This document shows positions 54,501 through 64,000 of a stretch of DNA of 64,000 nucleotides, piece by piece (position 1 is the first letter of the stretch; every line of letters begins with the position of its first letter). A program made the translations under genes and the position numbers. Source of the stretch: Bathymodiolus brooksi (taxonomy: Eukaryota; Mollusca; Bivalvia; Mytilida; Modiolidae); the NCBI GenBank assembly GCA_963680875.1, contig OY804579.1, forward strand, positions 13,779,506-13,843,505. Direction: 5' to 3'. The notes under the pieces were generated by a model. The model was given only the letters and a program-made list of their open reading frames with translations, ran no database searches and was not told the DNA's origin.

Positions 54501-57500
54501 ATGAGTACTACACTTTCCAAACATAAATAACAATGTCAGTCTGATTGGGATATGACCACTACACTTTCCAAACATAAATAAAAATGTCAGTCTGATTGGG
54601 ATATGACCACTACACTTTCCAAACATAAATAAAAATATCTGTCTGATTGGGATATGAGTACTACACTTTCCAAACATAAATAACAATGTCTGTCTGATTG
54701 GGATATGAGTACTACACTTTCCAAACATAAATAACAATGTCTGTCTGATTGGGATATGACCACTACACTTTCCAAACATGAATAACAATGTCTGTCTGAT
54801 TGGGATATGAGTACTACACTTTCCAAACATAAATAAAAATGTCAGTCTGATTGGGATATGAGTACTAGACTTTCCAAACATAAATAAAAATGTCTGTCTG
54901 ATTGGGATATGACCACTACACTTTCCAAACATAAATAAAAATGTCAGTCTGATTGGGATATGACCACTACACTTTCCAAACATGAATAACAATGTCTGTC
55001 TGATTGTGATATGACCACTACACTTTCTAAGCATAAATAAAAATATCTGTCTGATTGGGATATGAGTACTACACTTTCCAAACATAAATAAAAATGTCTG
55101 TCTGATTGGGATATGAGTACTACACTTTCCAAACATAAATAAAAATGTATGTCTGATTGGGATATGACCACTACACTTTCCAAACATGAATAACAATGTC
55201 TGTCTGATTAGGATATGAGTACTACACTTTCCAAACATAAATAAAAATGTCTGTCTGATTGGGATATGAGTACTACACTTTCCAAACATAAATAAAAATG
55301 TCTGTCTGATTGGGATATGACCACTACACTTTCCAAACATAAATAACAATGTCTGTCTGATTGGGATATGACCACTACACATTCCAAACATAAATAAAAA
55401 TGTCTGTCTGACTGGGATATGACCACTACACTTTTAAAACATAAATAACAATGTCAATCTGAATGGGATGTGACCACTACACTTTCCAAACATAAATAAC
55501 AATGTCTGTCTGATTGCGATATGAGAACTACACTTTCCAAGCATAAATAAAAAGGTCTTTCTGTTGGGATATGACCACTACACTTTCCAAACATAAATAA
55601 AAAGGTATTTCTGATTGGGATATGACCACTACACTTTCCAAACATAATGAAAATGTCTGTCTGATTGGGATATGACCACTACACTTTCCAAGTATAAATA
55701 ACAAAGTCAGTCTGATTGGGATATGACCACTACACTTTCCAAAAATAAATAAAAATGTTTGTCTGAGTGGGATATGTCCACTACACTTTCCAAACATAAA
55801 TAAAAATATCTGTCTGATTGGGTTATGAGTACTACACTTTCGAAACATAAATAACAATGTCTGTCTGATTGGGATATGAGTACTACACTTTCCAAACATA
55901 AATAACAAGGTCTGTCTGATTGGGATATGACCACTACACTTTCCAAACATGAATAACAATGTCTGTCTGATTGGGATATGACCACTACACTTTCTAAGCA
56001 TAAATAAAAATATCTGTCTGATTGGGATATGAGTACTACACTTTCCAAACATAAATAAAAATGTCTGTCTGATTGGGATATGAGAACTACCCTTTCCAAA
56101 CCGAAATAAAAATGTCAGTCTGATTGGGATATGACCACTACACTTTCCAAACATAAATAAAATGTCTGTCTGATTGGGATATGAGTACTACACTTTCCAA
56201 ACATAAATAACAATGTCTGTCTGATTGGGATATGACCACTACACTTTCCAAACATAAATAAAAATGTCAGTCTGATTGGGATATGAGTACTACATTTTCC
56301 AAACATAAATAAAAATGTCAGTCTGATTTGGATATGAGAACTACACTTTCCAAACATAAATAAAAATGTCTGTCTGATTGGGATATGAGTACTATACTTT
56401 CCAAACATAAATAAAAATGTCTGTCTGATTGGGATATGACCACTACACTTTCCAAACATAAATAACAATGTCTGTCTGATTGGGATATGACCACTACACT
56501 TTCCAAACATAAATAAAAATGTCTGTCTGATTAGGATATGAGTACTACACTTTCCAAACATAAATAAAAAGGTCTTTCTGATTGGGATATGACCACTACA
56601 CTTTCCAAACATAAATAAAAATATCTGTCTGATTGGGATATGAGTACTACACTTTCCAAACATAAATAACAATGTCTATCTGATTGGGATATGACCACTA
56701 CACTTTCCAAACATGAATAACAATGTCTGTCTGATTGGGATATGACCACTACACTTTCTAAGCACAAATACAAATATCTGTCTGATTGGGATATGAGTAC
56801 TACACTTTCCAAACATAAATAACAATGTCTGTCTGATTGGGATATGACCACTACACTTTCCAAACATAAATAAAAATGTCAGTCTGATTGGGATATGACC
56901 ACTACACTTTCCAAACATAAATAAAAATATCTGTCTGATTGGGATATGAGTACTACACTTTCCAAACATAAATAACAATGTCTGTCTGATTGGGATATGA
57001 ATACTACACTTTCCAAACATAAATAACAATGTCAGTCTGATTGGGGTATGACCACTACACTTTCCAAACATGAATAACAATGTCTGTCTGATTGGGATAT
57101 GACCACTACACTTTCTAAGCATAAATAAAAATATCTGTCTGATTGGGATATGAGTACTACACTTTCCAAACATAAATAACAATGTCTGTCTGATTGGGAT
57201 ATGAGTACTACACTTTCCAAACATAAATAACAATGTCAGTCTGATTGGGATATGAGTACTACACTTTCCAAACATAAATAAAAATGTCAATCTGATTGGG
57301 ATATGAGAACTACACTTTCCAAACATAAATAAAAATGTCTGTCTGATTGGGATATGACCACTACACTTTCCAAACATAAATCACAATGTCTGTCTGATTG
57401 GGATATGACCACTACACTTTCCAAACATAAATAACAATGTCTGTCTGATTGGGATATGACCACTAAACTTTCTAAGCATAAATAAAAATATCTGTCTGAT

Positions 57501-60500
57501 TGGGATATGAGTACTACACTTTCCAAACATAAATAAAAATGTCTGTCTGATTGGGATATGAGAACTACACTTTCCAAACATAAATAACAATGTCAGTCTG
57601 ATTGGGATATGAGTAGTACACTTTCCAAACATAAATAAAAATGTCTGTCTGATTGGGATATGAGTACTACACTTTCCAAACATAAATAAAAATGTCTGTC
57701 TGATTGGGATATGACCACTACACTTTCCAAACATAAATAACAATGTCTGTCTGATTGGGATATGACCACTACACTTTCCAAACATAAATAAAAATGTCTG
57801 TCTGATTGGGATATGAGTACTATACTTTCCAAACATAAATAAAAAGGTCTTTCTGATTGGGATATGACCACTACACTTTCCAAACATAAATAAAAATATT
57901 TGTCTGATTGGGATATGAGTACTACACTTTCCAAACATAAATAACAATGTCTATCTGATTGGGATATGACCACTACACTTTCCAAACATGAATAACAATG
58001 TCTGTCTGATTGGGATATGACCACTACACTTTCTAAGCACAAATACAAATATCTGTCTGATTGGGATATGAGTACTACACTTTCCAAACATAAATAACAA
58101 TGTCTGTCTGATTGGGATATGACCACTTCACTTTCCAAACATAAATAAAAATGTCAGTCTGATTGGGATATGACCACTACACTTTCCAAACATAAATAAA
58201 AATATCTGTCTGATTGGGATATGAGTACTACACTTTCCAAACATAAATAACAATGTCTGTCTGATTGGGATATGAGTACTACACTTTCCAAACATAAATA
58301 ACAATGTCTGTCTGATTGGGATATGAGTACTACACTTTCCAAACATAAATAAAAATGTCAGTCTGATTGGGATATGAGAACTACACTTTCCAAACATAAA
58401 TAAAAATGTCTGTCTGATTGGGATATGAGTACTACACTTTCCAAACATAAATAAAAATGTCTGTCTGATTGGGATATGACCACTACACTTTCCAAACATA
58501 AATAACAATGTCTGTCTGATTGGGATATGACCACTACACTTTCCAAACATAAATAACAATGTCTGTCTGATTGGGATATGACCACTACACTTTCTAAGCA
58601 TAAATAAAAATATCTGTCTGATTGGGATATGAGTACTACACTTTCCAAACATAAATAAAAATGTCTGTCTGATTGGGATATGAGAACTACACTTTCCAAA
58701 CATAAATAAAAATGTCAGTCTGATTGGGATATGAGAACTACACTTTCCAAACATAAATAAAAATGTCTGTCTGATTGGGATATGAGTACTACACTTTCCA
58801 AACATAAATAAAAATGTCTGTCTGATTGGGATATGACCACTACACTTTCCAAACATAAATAACAATGTCTGTCTGATTGGGATATGACCACTACACTTTC
58901 CAAACATAAATAAAAATGTCTGTCTGATTGGGATATGAGTACTACACTTTCCAAACATAAATAAAAAGGTCTTTCTGATTGGGATATGACCACTACACTT
59001 TTTAAACATAAATAAAAATATTTGTCTGATTGGGATATGAGTACTACACTTTCCAAACATAAATAACAATGTCTATCTGATTGGGATATGACCACTACAC
59101 TTTCCAAACATGAATAACAATGTCTGTCTGATTGGGATATGACCAATACACTTTCTAAGCACAAATACAAATATCTGTCTGATTGGGATATGAGTACTAC
59201 ACTTTCCAAACATAAATAACAATGTCTGTCTGATTGGGATATGACCACTTCACTTTCCAAACATAAATAAAAATGTCAGTCTGATTGGGATATGACCACT
59301 ACACTTTCCAAACATAAATAAAAATATCTGTCTGATTGGGATATGAGTACTACACTTTCCAAACATAAATAACAATGTCTGTCTGATTGGGATATGAGTA
59401 CTACACTTTCCAAACATAAATAAAAATATCTGTCTGATTGGGATATGAGTACTACACTTTCCAAACATAAATAACAATGTCTGTCTGATTGGGATATGAG
59501 TACTACACTTTCCAAACATAAATAACAATGTCTGTCTGATTGGGATATGACCACTACACTTTCCAAACATGAATAACAATGTCTGTCTGATTGGGATATG
59601 ACCACTACACTTTCTAAGCATAAATAAAAATATCTGTCTGATTGGGATATGAGTTTTACACTTTCCAAACATAAATAACAATGTCTGTCTGATTGGGATA
59701 TGAGTACTACACTTTCCAAACATAAATAACAATGTCAGTCTGATTGGGATATGACCACTACACTCTCCAAGCATAAATAAAAATGTCAGTCTGATTGGGA
59801 TATGACCACTACACTTTCCAAACATAAATAAAAATGTCAGTCTGATTGGGATATGAGAACTACACTTTCCAAACATAAATAAAAATGTCTGTCTGATTGG
59901 GATATGAGTACTACACTTTCCAAACATAAATAAAAATGTCTGTCTGATTGGGATATGACCACTACACTTTCCAAACATAAATAACAATGTCTGTCTGATT
60001 GGGATATGACCACTACACTTTCCAAACATAAATAAAAATGTCTGTCTGATTGGGATATGAGTACTACACTTTCCAAACATAAATAAAAAGGTCTTTCTGA
60101 TTGGGATATGACCACTACACTTTCCAAACATAAATAAAAATATTTGTCTGATTGGGATATGAGTACTACACTTTCCAAACATAAATAACAATGTCTATCT
60201 GATTGGGATATGACCACTACACTTTCCAAACATAAATAAAAATATCTGTCTGATTGGGATATGAGTACTACACTTTCCAAACATAAATAACAATGTCTGT
60301 CTGATTGGGATATGAGTACTACACTTTCCAAACATAAATAAAAATATCTGTCTGATTGGGATATGAGTACTACACTTTCCAAACATAAATAACAATGTCT
60401 GTCTGATTGGGATATGAGTACTACACTTTCCAAACATAAATAACAATGTCTGTCTGATTGGGATATGACCACTACACTTTCCAAACATGAATAACAATGT

Positions 60501-63500
60501 CTGTCTGATTGGGATATGACCACTACACTTTCTAAGCATAAATAAAAATATCTGTCTGATTGGGATATGAGTACTACACTTTCCAAACATAAATAACAAT
60601 GTCTGTCTGATTGGGATATGAGTACTACACTTTCCAAACATAAATAACAATGTCAGTCTGATTGGGATATGACCACTACACTCTCCAAGCATAAATAAAA
60701 ATGTCAGTCTGATTGGGATATGACCACTACACTTTCCAAACATAAATAAAAATATCTGTCTGATTGGGATATGAGTACTACACTTTCCAAACATAAATAA
60801 CAATGTCTGTCTGATTGGGATATGAGTACTACACTTTCCAAACATAAATAACAATGTCTGTCTGATTGGGATATGACCACTACACTTTCCAAACATGAAT
60901 AACAATGTCTGTCTGATTGGGATATGAGTACTACACTTTCCAAACATAAATAAAAATGTCTGTCTGATTGGGATATGAGTACTACACTTTCCAAGCATAA
61001 ATAAAAATGTCTGTCTGATTGGGATATGACCACTACACTTTCCAAACATAAATAAAAATGTCAGTCTGATTGGGATATGACCACTTCACTTTCCAAACAT
61101 GAATAACAATGTCTGTCTGATTGTGATATGACCACTACACTTTCTAAGCATAAATAAAAATATCTGTCTGATTGGGATATGAGTACTACACTTTCCAAAC
61201 ATAAATAAAAATGTCTGTCTGATTGGGATATGAGTACTACACTTTCCAAACATAAATAAAAATGTCTGTCTGATTGGGATATGACCATTACACTTTCCAA
61301 ACATAAATAAAAATGTCAATCTGATTGGGATATGACCACTACACTTTCCAAACATAAATAAAAATGTCAGTCTGATTGGGATATGACCACTACACTTTCC
61401 AAACATAAATAAAAATGTCTGTCTGATTGGGATATGACCACTACACTTTCCAAACATAAATAACAATGTCAGTCTGATTGGAATATGAGTACTACACTTT
61501 CCAAGCATAAATAAAAATGTCAGTCTGATTGGGATATGACCACTACAATTTCTAAACATAAATAACAATGTCTGTCTGATTGGGATATGAGTACTACACT
61601 TTCCAAACATAAATAACAATGTCTGTCTGATTGGGATATGACCACTACACTTTCCAAACATAAATAAAAATGTCAGTCTGATTGGGATATGACCACTTCA
61701 CTTTCCAAACATGAATAACAATGTCTGTCTGATTGTGATATGACCACTACACTTTCTAAGCATAAATAAAAATATCTGTCTGATTGGGATATGAGTACTA
61801 CACTTTCCAAACATAAATAACAATGTCTGTCTGATTGGGATATGACCACTACACTTTCCAAACATAAATAAAAATGTCAGTCTGATTGGGATATGACCAC
61901 TACACTTTCCAAACATAAATAAAAATATCTGTCTGATTGGGATATGAGTACTACACTTTCCAAACATAAATAACAATGTCTGTCTGATTGGGATATGAAT
62001 ACTACACTTTCCAAACATAAATAACAATGTCAGTCTGATTGGGGTATGACCACTACACTTTCCAAACATGAATAACAATGTCTGTCTGATTGGGATATGA
62101 CCACTACACTTTCTAAGCATAAATAAAAATATCTGTCTGATTGGGATATGAGTACTACACTTTCCAAACATAAATAACAATGTCTGTCTGATTGGGATAT
62201 GAGTACTACACTTTCCAAACATAAATAACAATGTCAGTCTGATTGGGATATGAGTACTACACTTTCCAAACATAAATAAAAATGTCAATCTGATTGGGAT
62301 ATGAGAACTACACTTTCCAAACATAAATAAAAATGTCTGTCTGATTGGGATATGACCACTACACTTTCCAAACATAAATCACAATGTCTGTCTGATTGGG
62401 ATATGACCACTACACTTTCCAAACATAAATAACAATGTCTGTCTGATTGGGATATGACCACTAAACTTTCTAAGCATAAATAAAAATATCTGTCTGATTG
62501 GGATATGAGTACTACACTTTCCAAACATAAATAAAAATGTCTGTCTGATTGGGATATGAGAACTACACTTTCCAAACATAAATAACAATGTCAGTCTGAT
62601 TGGGATATGAGTAGTACACTTTCCAAACATAAATAAAAATGTCTGTCTGATTGGGATATGAGTACTACACTTTCCAAACATAAATAAAAATGTCTGTCTG
62701 ATTGGGATATGACCACTACACTTTCCAAACATAAATAACAATGTCTGTCTGATTGGGATATGACCACTACACTTTCCAAACATAAATAAAAATGTCTGTC
62801 TGATTGGGATATGAGTACTATACTTTCCAAACATAAATAAAAAGGTCTTTCTGATTGGGATATGACCACTACACTTTCCAAACATAAATAAAAATATTTG
62901 TCTGATTGGGATATGAGTACTACACTTTCCAAACATAAATAACAATGTCTATCTGATTGGGATATGACCACTACACTTTCCAAACATGAATAACAATGTC
63001 TGTCTGATTGGGATATGACCACTACACTTTCTAAGCACAAATACAAATATCTGTCTGATTGGGATATGAGTACTACACTTTCCAAACATAAATAACAATG
63101 TCTGTCTGATTGGGATATGACCACTTCACTTTCCAAACATAAATAAAAATGTCAGTCTGATTGGGATATGACCACTACACTTTCCAAACATAAATAAAAA
63201 TATCTGTCTGATTGGGATATGAGTACTACACTTTCCAAACATAAATAACAATGTCTGTCTGATTGGGATATGAGTACTACACTTTCCAAACATAAATAAC
63301 AATGTCTGTCTGATTGGGATATGAGTACTACACTTTCCAAACATAAATAAAAATGTCAGTCTGATTGGGATATGAGAACTACACTTTCCAAACATAAATA
63401 AAAATGTCTGTCTGATTGGGATATGAGTACTACACTTTCCAAACATAAATAAAAATGTCTGTCTGATTGGGATATGACCACTACACTTTCCAAACATAAA

Positions 63501-64000
63501 TAACAATGTCTGTCTGATTGGGATATGACCACTACACTTTCCAAACATAAATAACAATGTCTGTCTGATTGGGATATGACCACTACACTTTCTAAGCATA
63601 AATAAAAATATCTGTCTGATTGGGATATGAGTACTACACTTTCCAAACATAAATAAAAATGTCTGTCTGATTGGGATATGAGAACTACACTTTCCAAACA
63701 TAAATAAAAATGTCAGTCTGATTGGGATATGAGAACTACACTTTCCAAACATAAATAAAAATGTCTGTCTGATTGGGATATGAGTACTACACTTTCCAAA
63801 CATAAATAAAAATGTCTGTCTGATTGGGATATGACCACTACACTTTCCAAACATAAATAACAATGTCTGTCTGATTGGGATATGACCACTACACTTTCCA
63901 AACATAAATAAAAATGTCTGTCTGATTGGGATATGAGTACTACACTTTCCAAACATAAATAAAAAGGTCTTTCTGATTGGGATATGACCACTACACTTTT
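36588..64000. repeat. 51 bp satellite array, ~537 units, open to the right
   Basis: The consensus unit is GATTGGGATATGACCACTAC, ACTTTCCAAACATAAATAAA, AATGTCTGTCT. It runs without interruption to the window end. Most bases are nearly invariant; variation concentrates at the dinucleotide after GATATGA (CC, GT or GA) and in the AT-rich segment (AAAAATGTCTG, AACAATGTCTG, AAAAATATCTG, AAAAATGTCAG, AAAAAGGTCTT). One-base indels are rare (for example TCCAAAACATA near 37842, 39882, 42893). The first units (36588-36900) are only slightly diverged. Two minus-strand frames stay open for hundreds of codons (MFGKCSGHIPIRQTFLF and LESVVVISQSDRHFYLC types) simply because 51 is divisible by three and those frames lack stops. 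Confidence 0.98.
56805..59002. repeat. Satellite block duplicated at 61803-64000 (offset 4,998 bp)
   Basis: Rare private variants recur exactly 4,998 bases (98 units) apart: CATAAATCACAATG at 57375 and 62373, GACCACTAAACTTTC at 57461 and 62459, GAGTAGTACAC at 57611 and 62609, and the run CACTACACTTTT at 58991 and at the window end. The block is therefore at least about 2.2 kb long. The left boundary is approximate. Confidence 0.85.

Noticed and set aside
36588..64000. Dozens of long minus-strand reading frames encoding 17-residue repeats (MFGKCSGHIPIRQTFLF type).
   Set aside because: A 51 bp period is divisible by three, so any frame without a stop in the unit stays open. Two frames are open at once, neither has a signal, promoter or unique ends, and indels shift between them freely.

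Overview
This window is animal nuclear DNA, AT-rich and intron-rich, most probably from a bivalve mollusc and, by inference, a mytilid mussel. The evidence is two spliced genes with GT-AG introns, SINEs carrying the molluscan 'GGTGGAGGAAACCGGAGTACC' core, about ten copies of a roughly 300 bp dispersed element with a CACCCGTCGTGTT block, and a 190 bp element ('AAAATCTGATTCAACCCACC'). I associate the last two with Mytilus-type genomes from memory; no search was run.

Layout. 1-4.2 kb is repeat-rich: a SINE, a 757 bp foldback element with a 9 bp target-site duplication, and two dead LINE fragments on the minus strand. 4.2-12.7 kb holds gene 1, a plus-strand homologue of SPMIP2 (C4orf45), a sperm axonemal microtubule inner protein, in about five exons. 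Its first intron carries a dead MULE transposon with a 41 bp-arm hairpin. 12.7-18.4 kb is intergenic, with a 28 bp and a near-perfect 41 bp tandem array and several dispersed elements.

18.4-36.4 kb holds gene 2, reconstructed here from 13 exons whose phases all agree (about 647 or 692 residues). It encodes a signal peptide, an unrecognised N-terminal extracellular region, a WSC domain with eight cysteines, a second unrecognised extracellular region, a Ser/Thr-rich stalk, one transmembrane segment and a short cytoplasmic tail. Its introns contain ATCA microsatellites, a 51 bp minisatellite born inside a transposon, a 45 bp array (27 copies), a 40 bp array with a 400 bp higher-order repeat, a Tc1-like transposon and a reverse-transcriptase fragment. 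The penultimate coding region is a partly decayed duplicate of the last exon.

36.6 kb to the window end is one uninterrupted satellite of 51 bp units (about 537 copies, continuing beyond the window). It starts less than 100 bp after the poly(A) signal of gene 2. It shows multi-state variant positions and nested segmental duplications (22, 31, 73, 82 and 98 units). Its many long reading frames are a by-product of a period divisible by three and are not genes.

The two genes have no evident functional link. The most notable features are the gene 2 architecture and the dense tandem-repeat birth in and beside it.
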